Source: a virus. Taken from it: a stretch of DNA of 48,239 nt. Each line of letters begins with the position of its first letter. Position 1 is the first letter of the stretch. A model generated the notes under the pieces. It was not told the DNA's origin. It was given only the letters and a program-made list of their open reading frames with translations, and did not search any database. Positions 9,340 to 18,273 of the stretch are shown here, in pieces. Both the position numbers and the translations under genes were made by a program. The stretch covers positions 1 to 48,239 of the IMG/VR virus record IMGVR_UViG_3300032053_000126; one strand, given 5' to 3'.

Positions 9340-11637
9340 TTATGGTATTAAACCCGCAAAATTATCATATATTTTACCTGATGCATCTATTATTGCTTGA
9401 AAAAATTGTTGAATTGTTCCAGTTACTTGTAAATGTCCATCTAATGCACCAGCTGGTCTAGATAATGTTATATATGAGTATGATGTTAGATCAGTCAATT
9501 GTGTCTGTAAATCTGTTGTATTAATTTCTGTTATAACACCATCCTTATTTTTTGTTTTAAGATCATATGCTAAATTTACTGCTTGGTGTTTAAAATATGT
9601 TCCGGTTCCTGAATTTGGATTAGGCACGCTATCAGCAATGTGTGTAGGAACACCTGCAGCAGATAAGGTTTCATCAAGAGCAATTGCTTGTTGTTCTGTT
9701 CCGGCATTAGCTAAAATATTTATTATTTGATTAGATCCTTCTAAATTTGAAGGAAATTCAATAATAATAGTTTCTGACCACACTGATTTTAAAGGATTAA
9801 GTGGCCAACCAGCTTCTGATATTGATCGTATTTTTAATTCAACTTTTTCACCCTTTTGAATTGGAATATCAACCTGATTTATATTTACAGCTTCTCCATC
9901 AGAAATATTTTCTGTTGTCCAATAATATATTCCTGATGATACGTCATATGTTTTTTGTTTAATAGTAGATGGAATTATTATCCAATCAGTATAAACTCCT
10001 TTAACTATTTGACTTGTACTTGGATCACTATATTGAAAAGTATTTAAAGGATTTCCTGTATTATCTAGTCTAAGATAACGATAAGCATATTCAAATTGAA
10101 TAATTTGTTGTTGAGGATTTCCTTTAGATTGTGGTATTGGGAAAAATCCACGAATACGATATTTAGGATCTGCTAAAACTGCAGAATTTTCGTAAGCAAC
10201 TGTAGCAAGCGATCTCTCTAATGATTGATATTCTATAGTTAATTTTGATAAATTACTATTATTACTATCAATTTTACTTTGTAAATCTGTTCTTGCAGCA
10301 GGATCGGTTAAAGATACTAATTCAGCTTTTTGTGAACTGATAGTAGTTTTTAAACTATTGATAATAGTTTTAGTTGATTCTATTTGTGTTTGAGTATCTT
10401 TAATTATAGTTATATCAAGAGCAGCATTTAATTGAGTATTTATTTGTACAACTTTAAAAAAATTACTCGCTATAATTGGAGCATCTGGAATTATTCCAAA
10501 AAATGCTGGAATAAATTTTTCCTTTACTTGTCCTTCTAATTGTATTCCAAAATCTGAAACTGTGCGTATATAATATTCTTCTAATGTTGTTGAAGTATTT
10601 TCATACGTTAAATAATTTGAATAAAATGGAATGTTATAACTCCAGTCATCTCCAATGATATTAAAATCATCATTTACTCCTTTTAAAAATATAATATTAC
10701 ATTCATTATATCCAACAGGAATATTTAACATTTTAGTTGAAAAGGGAGTGCTATAAATTTCAAATTGACCATTTATAGTAGGATTTCCTATTCCTATAAC
10801 TGGAATAAGATGTACTCTTTGTTCACTTGCTACTATGTCGTCAATTTTAAAAATATTATTTCCAAATCTTAATTGATCATTTACTGTTAGTTGATAATTT
10901 TTAATTACAGGAGAATCAGAAGGAATTCCATAATTAATAGAATCTAAATAATACCATTGTTTTGAATTAACAGTTTGAATATTTGTAATAATAAAATATC
11001 CAGTATAAGGTTCTGTTGCTAATGGAAGATCTTGAACTTCTTCATCTTCCCAGTATTTTTTACCATTATTATTAAGGTATGTTATTGTATTATAGTAAGT
11101 TCTTTCGGTGCCAACTATATTATCTAAAAACCATTGAGTTTCTTCATCAGATGGATTATCAAATATAACTCTTTTAACTACTACTCTATCAGATCTATCA
11201 TCAATTTTATTTTTAAGATTAAAAGATACAATAAGTTGAGGAACCATTAAAGATTCAAAAAACCAATTACTTCTAATAGTAAATTTTGTAGGAGCAGTAA
11301 CATTAGTTATTTGAATAGGTGAAGTAGCTATAGGAATAGTGATAACTTCTCTATAAGTTCCATCATTTCTTAAAATTTTTCCAGTACCATTAGTAAACAC
11401 ATCTATTGCATTTTTCATTGCATTAACTTCATTAAGTATTTTATTATATGAAGGTAATGAATATGTTTTAGTTGATGGATCTCCAGTTATATCATCGGGT
11501 ACTTCTACATACAAAGTCACAGTATCTTCTTGAGTAGTTACGCTTGTACTTAATTTTGTAAGATATTCTAAAGAAATGTTAACTTGATTTACTAAAGCAC
11601 TGACAGTTTCTGTAAAAGAATTTACTTTGGTTTCCAT
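9340..11637 (-). CDS. Virion structural protein with central coiled coil and FnIII-like domain
   Basis: A 765-residue protein. An N-terminal helical segment (METKVNSFTETVSALVNQ) precedes beta-rich domains. A heptad coiled coil occupies about residues 405-480 (TQTQIESTKTIINSLKTTIS and on). A fibronectin-III-like module follows, with FEYAYRYLRLD, PSTIKQKTYDV and VELKIRSISEAGWPLNPLKS, where WSETIIIEFP forms a closing strand. The C-terminus includes LQTQLTDLTSYSYITL, which resembles the coiled-coil end of the 277-2058 protein. In T4-like virions such a mix suits a baseplate-to-fibre connector. It is co-directional with the 1545-residue gene. The role is inferred. Confidence 0.65.
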   Translation of the reverse strand: METKVNSFTETVSALVNQVNISLEYLTKLSTSVTTQEDTVTLYVEVPDDITGDPSTKTYSLPSYNKILNEVNAMKNAIDVFTNGTGKILRNDGTYREVITIPIATSPIQITNVTAPTKFTIRSNWFFESLMVPQLIVSFNLKNKIDDRSDRVVVKRVIFDNPSDEETQWFLDNIVGTERTYYNTITYLNNNGKKYWEDEEVQDLPLATEPYTGYFIITNIQTVNSKQWYYLDSINYGIPSDSPVIKNYQLTVNDQLRFGNNIFKIDDIVASEQRVHLIPVIGIGNPTINGQFEIYSTPFSTKMLNIPVGYNECNIIFLKGVNDDFNIIGDDWSYNIPFYSNYLTYENTSTTLEEYYIRTVSDFGIQLEGQVKEKFIPAFFGIIPDAPIIASNFFKVVQINTQLNAALDITIIKDTQTQIESTKTIINSLKTTISSQKAELVSLTDPAARTDLQSKIDSNNSNLSKLTIEYQSLERSLATVAYENSAVLADPKYRIRGFFPIPQSKGNPQQQIIQFEYAYRYLRLDNTGNPLNTFQYSDPSTSQIVKGVYTDWIIIPSTIKQKTYDVSSGIYYWTTENISDGEAVNINQVDIPIQKGEKVELKIRSISEAGWPLNPLKSVWSETIIIEFPSNLEGSNQIINILANAGTEQQAIALDETLSAAGVPTHIADSVPNPNSGTGTYFKHQAVNLAYDLKTKNKDGVITEINTTDLQTQLTDLTSYSYITLSRPAGALDGHLQVTGTIQQFFQAIIDASGKIYDNFAGLIP

Positions 11638-11707
11638 ATTAAATATTAATTTTTATTTTTACAATTTTTTTCATGATATATTTCATTTATATTTATTTTT
11701 TTATTTA

Positions 11708-12817
11708 TCAAGTTCCTGCAAAATTTATTCTAATTACTAAATCATAACTACTCATAGGTAGTAGTTTTGTAATTCCAAGATTTGTCCAAATAACTCTATT
11801 TAATTGAGGATGAGTTGTAGAACCCGGATCTGTATATACACTGGGATGCTGTGTTATAACATTTGATCCTGCTGTATATGTGCCTGCTGCAGCATTACGT
11901 AAATAATAAATATCTGTTAATATTGAAGCATCCCATGTTTCAACCCACGCAGTTACGACTAAACTAGTAGTACAATTTGCACTTACAGTTAAACCATTTG
12001 ATGTTATTGCTCCAGTAGATAAATTATAATTAGGAGTAGCACCCGAAGAACCAAATGTTGGAGTTCTATTTCCAGTTATAGATACATATATAGCTTCTTG
12101 TATTCTAACTTGTTTAGTGTAATCAGATAATTCTTCTATTCCGCATACTACATTAGTTGGTGCATAAGTATATGTTGTAGTACTATTTACTAATCTTAGT
12201 TGACACGCATATGTTTTAGTAGCTATTACACCTGATTTAGTTACTTGAAATGCTGATGATATATTATTATCTGTAAATGAAGATAATGGTTGTACATCAG
12301 TACCTATAAGAGTTGCTCCATCCCATACTATAAATGCTAATCCAAGAGGACTTTCACCAACTATATCAGGTGTCATTAATTTAAGTTCTCCAAGAACTAC
12401 AGCACAATCAAAAATTGCTGTTCCACCTGATACTATTGATAAATTTTCTGAAGCATTAGAATTATATATATATGGAGTCAAAGCTCCATGATTATATCCA
12501 GACCAATATCCTGTTCTATATCTTGTAGGCAAAATATGTTTTAGATACGCTCCATCTCCTCTTAAATCTGGAGTACCTGAAACATCTCTAGTAAATGGAC
12601 TATATCCTGACCATTTATTAACATTAGGATGTAAACATAATTGTTTTAAACTAGTTGAAGTATCAACACCTAGTATTTGTGCTATTTTAGTAATGGAAAT
12701 ATTATTACATGATGCGTTGGTAGTTCCAGTAACAATATGTGATTGTTCGGGAACATCAGTTCTTATTTTTATATCCGAAATTGTATAACCTCTATATGAT
12801 GAAATTATTACTGTCAT
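11708..12817 (-). CDS. Fibre tip or receptor-binding-type protein (Bacteroidota phage domain)
   Basis: A 369-residue protein. Residues about 35-105 carry a pattern I associate with fibre and adhesin genes of Bacteroidota phages: ITKIAQILGV, then LKQLCLHPNVNKWSGYSP, then GDGAYLKHILPTRYRTGYW. It consists of a helix that counts down to a cysteine, followed by a 'number, Trp, Pro' motif. The remainder is beta-rich with Ig-like segments. Its ATG overlaps the stop of the upstream 942-residue fibre gene by four bases (ATGA), showing translational coupling. The pair probably forms a shaft plus tip. The domain match is from memory, so the receptor-binding role is inferred. Confidence 0.6.
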   Translation of the reverse strand: MTVIISSYRGYTISDIKIRTDVPEQSHIVTGTTNASCNNISITKIAQILGVDTSTSLKQLCLHPNVNKWSGYSPFTRDVSGTPDLRGDGAYLKHILPTRYRTGYWSGYNHGALTPYIYNSNASENLSIVSGGTAIFDCAVVLGELKLMTPDIVGESPLGLAFIVWDGATLIGTDVQPLSSFTDNNISSAFQVTKSGVIATKTYACQLRLVNSTTTYTYAPTNVVCGIEELSDYTKQVRIQEAIYVSITGNRTPTFGSSGATPNYNLSTGAITSNGLTVSANCTTSLVVTAWVETWDASILTDIYYLRNAAAGTYTAGSNVITQHPSVYTDPGSTTHPQLNRVIWTNLGITKLLPMSSYDLVIRINFAGT

Positions 12818-15642
12818 ATTATATTTACATGAGATTCCATATCACCAGCACTTAACATACTTCCGTCTGTCATGAATTTAAATAACGATGCATCATTATA
12901 AGTAAGTACTAAATTATTTCCACTTAATTTAAATTTCCAATTTCCAATTCCAAATGATGTTGTAAATATTGGAGAAGTTGTGTTAGCTTTTATATTATCT
13001 AAAGATGCTATAGATGTATCATGATTAGTAACTCTTGTTGTTAAAGATCCTATAGAAGCTTCATTAATAATTCTTCTAGTATTTAAAAATGCTACTGAAG
13101 TATCTGTTAATCTTGGTATTATATATCCAATAGAAGCTTCATTAATAATTCTTCTAGTATTTAAAAATGCTACTGAAGTATCTGTTAATGTAACTCTTGT
13201 TTGTACAAATTGATTAGTTGCTACTTTTGTTGTATTATCTGAAGAAGATGCAGTTGTTGGTGCTATAACAGTTCCAGTAAATGTTGGATTAGCTAATTTA
13301 GCAAATGCTGCTGTTGCAATTGAAGCATTTGTTGCGTATGATCCTAAACTTACTGTAGTTAAAAAATTAGCTGCATTTACTGATGCATTTGTAGCATATC
13401 CTAAAAAGGCTAAATTTGTTGATGCATTAGCTGAAGTAAATGCAGCATTAGTTGAAGCACTAGTTGAAAATGATGAAATCATAGTATTTCTAGCTGCAGT
13501 TTCAGCTGCTATTGCATCATCTCTAGCTATTAAACTTGCATCAACATATGCTAAATCTACGCCACCAGCTGCAATACTAACATCTACATAAAGTTTTCCT
13601 ACTGCCCAAGATAAACCAGTTCCAAGAGAAACTTCTTTGACATAAATAGTATTTTTTAGACCATTATTATATATACTTAATATTGAAACATCTCTTTTAG
13701 CTAATGATCCATCTACATATATTGTAGTTACATCTCCAGATCCAGTTCCATTTCCTCCAATTATAGTTCCAGTAGGAGAATAAAATGAACCGTCAATTAT
13801 GACATTTTTATTTAAATATATTGAACCATCACCAAATTTTATATATGGACCACCAGTTCCTGACCAAAATGATATTATACGTGTATTTTCTGAACTACCA
13901 ATCTGTAAAGGTGAACCATATCCTAAAAGAATATTACCACTTGTATCTCGTATAGCATTTTGAATAATAAGATCCATAACTTTAACACTTACATCAAATT
14001 GTGCTGAGTATGATGGATCATTTGTAAAAAATCCAAGTTTCCCATTTTTCATATAAATAGATGAATCAACTATAGGATCTGCCCCAGTGGCAAACATTGC
14101 AACAGTGTTTTCTGTTCCAGTAATATCTTGAGTAATATCATTAACTGTATTTTGTAGATCAGTTATTAAATTTGATGTTTGCGTTTGACTATTTTGAATA
14201 TTATTATATTGTTGTGTAATATAATTTATATTTCCAGTTTGTTGATTTAAAATATTAACTGCTCTCTCTAAGTTGTTAAATACTTCAGAAAAATCTTCTA
14301 ATGCTGTTTGAGCAGAAGTAGATTCATCATATATAACAGCTTGAGTATCATCCATCATATTATCAGATTTAATATTGATTCTGAATGAATATGATGTACC
14401 AAAACCTGAAGGTCCACTTTGAATTTTTGTAATTGAAGGAATAATTACTTCAATTGGAGGAAATCCTGATACAAGACCACTAGGAGCATCTAAAAATAAA
14501 ATACCTAAAAGATTAGTAGCTAAAACTTTATCTAATGTTTTATTATATATAGAATAATAAATTAATATAGCATTAAAATTAAAAGTATCATCAATAGCAT
14601 TTTCTATTGCTATTTTATCAAATGTAAGTGTAGAATCAATAGCTGGGGGATTATTCCATACTGGTATATTTTTTAATTCATCTAAATCATATACAATAGA
14701 CATACAATCTACCATAGAACGTCTAAATGCAGTAGATCCATATTGGAGATCAATATTATAATATTTTGTTGTTAAATAAGTTGAAATATCAGTATAATAA
14801 TTATTTATAGTATCAAGTGACAAACCCTCAATAGTCCACCACCACCCATTTGTCCAACTACCTGTACTATAATCATATTGCATTACTAAAGGAGTCGGTG
14901 TTGCTGCTATTATTGTACTTGAATCAGCTAAATCATAATATGCTTTAAAATCTAAAGCATCTGGATGAGGTTTGATATAAGTTTCTCTTCCTAAAATATT
15001 ATTATTACCATTCACTATAGATATGCCATGATAATAATTTTCATCTTCTACTTGTTTAAAAAATACTTTTGTTTGTCCATAAGAAGTCGGAACTAAAACA
15101 TATGTTTCATTATAAGTTCCAAAATTATCAGTTCTAATTGAACCTGCGCTTATTTGACCAATACATTTAACAACAGAATTATATCCTATAGAAGAATCAG
15201 TATCAGTTTCTTCTTCGAAATAACCAATAGAAGAATCTTGCCAACGAATAGCTCCAGTTTCTTTTAACCATTTCCAAAAAACTCTTTCTGCAACGGATGT
15301 TAATAAATTTGGTTGATAAGTACTAGCATTTATCAAATTTGCTTCTAAGTTTAGTGCGTAATTTTGAAAACTTTCAGATACTAAAACTTTTGAATCTTTA
15401 ATATTTCCACTACCAACAAATGATTGAATAGCTCCAGGAATAGCAAGAATATTGAATCTATTTTGTTGTATATAACTAGGAGCAGCAATTGAAGGAATAT
15501 TCAATAAAGCATAATGTGACATTTTTACCACATTATTTCGTTCATTTATGTTAAGACCTATGTCCTCGCATGCACTAGAAAAAGTAAACATTGTACCGCC
15601 TTGAACTCTCATGCGTTTAACAAATGGTGTAATAGTTGACAT
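12814..15642 (-). CDS. Tail fibre protein with coiled coil and fibre-repeat C-terminal half
   Basis: A 942-residue fibre. The N-terminal 430 residues look globular and conserved (attachment end; MRVQGGTMFTFSSACEDIG). Residues about 440-510 are a Gln/Asn-rich coiled coil (LERAVNILNQQTGNINYIT). The C-terminal half has typical phage-fibre shaft repeats: YVDGSLAKRDVSIL, YVDASLIARDDAIA, several YATNAS units, and a LANPTFTGTV ... TTKVATNQFVQ block like that of many phage fibres. A 26-residue unit (LTDTSVAFLNTRRIINEASI) is present twice, exact at DNA level over 60 nt. The start follows a TATATAAAATAAAA motif by 10 nt. It is translationally coupled to the 11708-12817 gene. Confidence 0.8.
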   Translation of the reverse strand: MSTITPFVKRMRVQGGTMFTFSSACEDIGLNINERNNVVKMSHYALLNIPSIAAPSYIQQNRFNILAIPGAIQSFVGSGNIKDSKVLVSESFQNYALNLEANLINASTYQPNLLTSVAERVFWKWLKETGAIRWQDSSIGYFEEETDTDSSIGYNSVVKCIGQISAGSIRTDNFGTYNETYVLVPTSYGQTKVFFKQVEDENYYHGISIVNGNNNILGRETYIKPHPDALDFKAYYDLADSSTIIAATPTPLVMQYDYSTGSWTNGWWWTIEGLSLDTINNYYTDISTYLTTKYYNIDLQYGSTAFRRSMVDCMSIVYDLDELKNIPVWNNPPAIDSTLTFDKIAIENAIDDTFNFNAILIYYSIYNKTLDKVLATNLLGILFLDAPSGLVSGFPPIEVIIPSITKIQSGPSGFGTSYSFRINIKSDNMMDDTQAVIYDESTSAQTALEDFSEVFNNLERAVNILNQQTGNINYITQQYNNIQNSQTQTSNLITDLQNTVNDITQDITGTENTVAMFATGADPIVDSSIYMKNGKLGFFTNDPSYSAQFDVSVKVMDLIIQNAIRDTSGNILLGYGSPLQIGSSENTRIISFWSGTGGPYIKFGDGSIYLNKNVIIDGSFYSPTGTIIGGNGTGSGDVTTIYVDGSLAKRDVSILSIYNNGLKNTIYVKEVSLGTGLSWAVGKLYVDVSIAAGGVDLAYVDASLIARDDAIAAETAARNTMISSFSTSASTNAAFTSANASTNLAFLGYATNASVNAANFLTTVSLGSYATNASIATAAFAKLANPTFTGTVIAPTTASSSDNTTKVATNQFVQTRVTLTDTSVAFLNTRRIINEASIGYIIPRLTDTSVAFLNTRRIINEASIGSLTTRVTNHDTSIASLDNIKANTTSPIFTTSFGIGNWKFKLSGNNLVLTYNDASLFKFMTDGSMLSAGDMESHVNII
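13052..13189 (-). repeat. Exact 60-nt direct repeat inside a fibre gene
   Basis: Bases 13052-13111 and 13130-13189 are identical over 60 nt with a 78-nt period (26 codons). The unit encodes TDTSVAFLNTRRIINEASI. The lack of synonymous differences indicates a recent tandem duplication, which would lengthen the fibre shaft in frame. Confidence 0.9.
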
Positions 15643-15652
15643 ATTGTATTTG

Positions 15653-15666
15653 TTTTATTTTATATA
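15653..15666 (-). promoter_or_regulatory. TATATAAAATAAAA motif before the 942-aa fibre gene
   Basis: The minus strand reads TATATAAAATAAAA here, ending 10 nt before the ATG at 15640-15642. The identical 14-mer is found at 21043-21056 (minus), 22398-22411 (plus) and 26384-26397 (plus). It is similar to the T4 late box TATAAATA. It could be a late promoter or a translation-initiation leader. Confidence 0.4.
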
Positions 15667-15693
15667 TTTAGTATTTATTATTTTGTTAATTTT

Positions 15694-18270
15694 TTAATTT
15701 ATATAATAGGTAAATGTTTTACCTGCACTGGCACATGAAACACCTATATGAACTAAATTAGTATTTGTTGCGCCTCCTGTTGGAGAAGAATTAGTTCCTT
15801 TTGATAAATTAATAGTTATATCGGATAATGGTAAAATAACACTATAATATGCATCTATTTTTTGTAATATGGTATCTATAGTTGTTAAATTTAATCCACA
15901 TCCAGATGCATCAAATACACTAAATTGCTGATTAATGGTTGGTAAAAGTATCTGTGTAAGATTATTATTATTATAGACTTGAAAAACACCTCCTAATCCA
16001 GTGAGTCCCGAAACATCTAAAGTTCCTGTAAGATCACAATTGTATGCATAATAATAAAAAAATGTCTCTGATGAAACAGGATTAAGTATCTGCGTAAGAT
16101 TTAAATTGTCATTAACAGCAAAGTTTTCGCCTAATCCAGTAAGTCCCGAAACATCTAAAGTTCCTGTAAGATCACAATTGTATGCATAATAATAAAAAAA
16201 TGTCTCTGATGAAACAGGATTAAGTATCTGCGTAAGATTTGAATTATTATAAACTACAAAATTTCCACCTAAATTTGTAAGTCCCGAAACATCTAGAGTT
16301 CCAGTTAAATTACAATCAAATATCATATATTCCGCAAATATTTCTGGCGAAACAGGATTAAGTATTTGAGTAAGATTTGGGTTGTTACTAACCCAAAAAA
16401 CTCCACCTAATCCAGTAAGCCCTGAAACATCTAAAGTTCCTGTAAGATTACAACTATCTATTCTATATGAAAAAAATACTTTTGATGAAACAGGATTAAG
16501 TATCTGCGTAAGATTTGAATTATTATAAACTTGAAAATTTCCACCTAAATTTGTAAGTCCTGAAACATCTAAAGTTCCATTTAAGCTACAATCATATGCA
16601 AAATATTCCAAAAATACTCCCGATGAAACAGGATTAAGTATTTGAGTAAGATTTGGATTACTATTAAATCTAACGGTTCCTCCTAATCCAGTAAGTCCCG
16701 AAACATCTAAAGTTCCTGTAAGATTACAATTATCTATTCTATATGAAGAAAATACTTCTGATGAAACAGGATTAAGTATCTGCGTAAGATTTGGGTTTTC
16801 ATGAACCCGAAAAGTTCCACCTAAATTTGTAAGTCCTGAAACATCTAAAGTTCCCGTAAGATCACATTGAAATACTAAATAACTTGTAAATACTTCTGAT
16901 GAAACAGGATTAAGTATCTGCGTAAGATTTGGGTTTTGATGAACCCAAAAAAATCCACCTAATCCAGTAAGCCCTGAAACATCTAAAGTTCCTGTAAGAT
17001 CACATTTATGTGCTAAATAAAATGTAAATACTTCTGATGAAACAGGATTAAGTATCTGCGTAAGATTCGAATTTTCGTTAATTCTAAAATCACCCGATAA
17101 TCCAGTAAGTCCTGAAACATCTAAAGTTCCCGTAAGATCACATTCATATGCAAAATATGTGAAAATATTATGCGAACAATCTGGATTAATTATATTAGTA
17201 AGATTTGGATTATTAATTACTAATATTGCACCACCTAAATTAGTAAGTCCTGAAATATTTAAAGTTCCTGTAAGATTACAATTATTAGCAATATATGCAG
17301 AAAATATTAAAGTATCTGGTAAAATAATGGGATTAAGTATTTGTGTAAGATTTGGATTATATTTAACATTAAAAGTACCTGATAAACGTGTTAATCCAGA
17401 AACATCTAAAGTTCCTGTAAGATTACAATAATTAGTACTATAACCAGAATTAAATGTTTCTGATGAAACAGGATTAAGTATTTGTGTAAGATTTGGATTA
17501 TATCCAACATCAAACCAATTACCTAAACTAGTAAGTCCAGAAATATCTAAAGTTCCTGTAAGATTACAATTATTAGCAGTATACCATCCATCTGTAAATG
17601 ATGTAGAAGAAACAGGATTAAGTATTTGTGTAAGACCTCTATTAGAAGTACATGAAAACTTACCACCCAATCCTGTAAGTCCAGAGACATCTAAAGTTCC
17701 AACCAAGCTACAATCAGTTACATTATATTCTGTAAATATCTGTGATGATACGGGATTAAGTATACCTGTAAGTCTTCTATTTTGATAAGTACTAAATTCT
17801 CCTCCTAATCCAGTAAGACCTGAAATATCTAAAATTCCTATAATATTACAATTGTCTATTCTATATGTAGAAAATATTTCTGATGAAATAGGATTAATTA
17901 TATAATTAAGACTTGCATTATACATAATATTAAATGCTCCTCCTAAATTAGTAAGACAAGAAATATCTAATATATCTACTAAATTATCATTATATATATT
18001 TATACTTTGAATTGCTGTTACGTCTGGTATTGTTCCTTGATAAACTTTAACTATTTTATCTCCTCCTGAATTATATTTATGATTAAGAGCATTTAAATTT
18101 ACAGAAGTAGAAGTATCACCTAAATCCCAATTAAGAATTCCTGATGAAACTGTAAATGTAGGATCAAATATTGATGCAAAAGCATTTGTTTTAAATTGTA
18201 ATAGCATATTATTAATACCGTAATGACGATATTGAGAAACTATTCCATGTGTTAATATAGGATTATTCAT
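15694..18270 (-). CDS. Leucine-rich-repeat adhesin or tail fibre with about 15 cassettes
   Basis: An 858-residue protein. The first 80 residues are a beta-type head (FDPTFTVSSGILNWDLGD), reminiscent of the start of BspA-type LRR proteins. About fifteen units of roughly 46 residues follow, each a pair of LRRs: LTQILNPVSSExF, six variable residues, C(D/N)LTGTLDVSGLTGLGG, then F and about four variable residues, then NPN. The framework is nearly invariant, while the positions after 'SSExF' and after 'GG' vary strongly (SYLVFQ, YYYAYN, SYRIDN, EYMIFD). Units 13 and 14 are nearly identical. The C-terminal cap (about 790-858) has LLPTINQQFSVFDASGCGLN and ends FTYYIN. A receptor-binding adhesin with a solenoid surface is the best reading. 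It lies 3 nt from the collagen-like gene. Confidence 0.8.
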   Translation of the reverse strand: MNNPILTHGIVSQYRHYGINNMLLQFKTNAFASIFDPTFTVSSGILNWDLGDTSTSVNLNALNHKYNSGGDKIVKVYQGTIPDVTAIQSINIYNDNLVDILDISCLTNLGGAFNIMYNASLNYIINPISSEIFSTYRIDNCNIIGILDISGLTGLGGEFSTYQNRRLTGILNPVSSQIFTEYNVTDCSLVGTLDVSGLTGLGGKFSCTSNRGLTQILNPVSSTSFTDGWYTANNCNLTGTLDISGLTSLGNWFDVGYNPNLTQILNPVSSETFNSGYSTNYCNLTGTLDVSGLTRLSGTFNVKYNPNLTQILNPIILPDTLIFSAYIANNCNLTGTLNISGLTNLGGAILVINNPNLTNIINPDCSHNIFTYFAYECDLTGTLDVSGLTGLSGDFRINENSNLTQILNPVSSEVFTFYLAHKCDLTGTLDVSGLTGLGGFFWVHQNPNLTQILNPVSSEVFTSYLVFQCDLTGTLDVSGLTNLGGTFRVHENPNLTQILNPVSSEVFSSYRIDNCNLTGTLDVSGLTGLGGTVRFNSNPNLTQILNPVSSGVFLEYFAYDCSLNGTLDVSGLTNLGGNFQVYNNSNLTQILNPVSSKVFFSYRIDSCNLTGTLDVSGLTGLGGVFWVSNNPNLTQILNPVSPEIFAEYMIFDCNLTGTLDVSGLTNLGGNFVVYNNSNLTQILNPVSSETFFYYYAYNCDLTGTLDVSGLTGLGENFAVNDNLNLTQILNPVSSETFFYYYAYNCDLTGTLDVSGLTGLGGVFQVYNNNNLTQILLPTINQQFSVFDASGCGLNLTTIDTILQKIDAYYSVILPLSDITINLSKGTNSSPTGGATNTNLVHIGVSCASAGKTFTYYIN
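15915..18010 (-). repeat. LRR cassette array, unit about 138 nt
   Basis: About fifteen in-frame units of 135-147 nt encode paired leucine-rich repeats. The conserved part of each unit (GTLDVSGLTGLGG and ILNPVSS) is nearly identical in DNA, and two short windows differ. The longest exact copies are 16004-16102 and 16142-16240 (99 nt, period 138). Such an array is prone to unit gain, loss and shuffling by homologous recombination. Confidence 0.85.
16004..16240 (-). repeat. Recent exact 99-nt duplication within the LRR array
   Basis: Bases 16004-16102 and 16142-16240 match exactly over 99 nt and lie one 138-nt unit apart. Even the variable window (TFFYYYAYNC) is unchanged, so this is the newest unit duplication in the array. 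Confidence 0.9.
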
Positions 18271-18273
18271 ATT

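Noticed and set aside
15915-18010. 138-nt repeats with variable segments, considered as CRISPR or as the target of a diversity-generating retroelement
   Set aside because: The repeat is coding LRR. The variable parts are part of each unit, and no reverse transcriptase or template repeat is visible in the window. A cassette array is the simpler reading.
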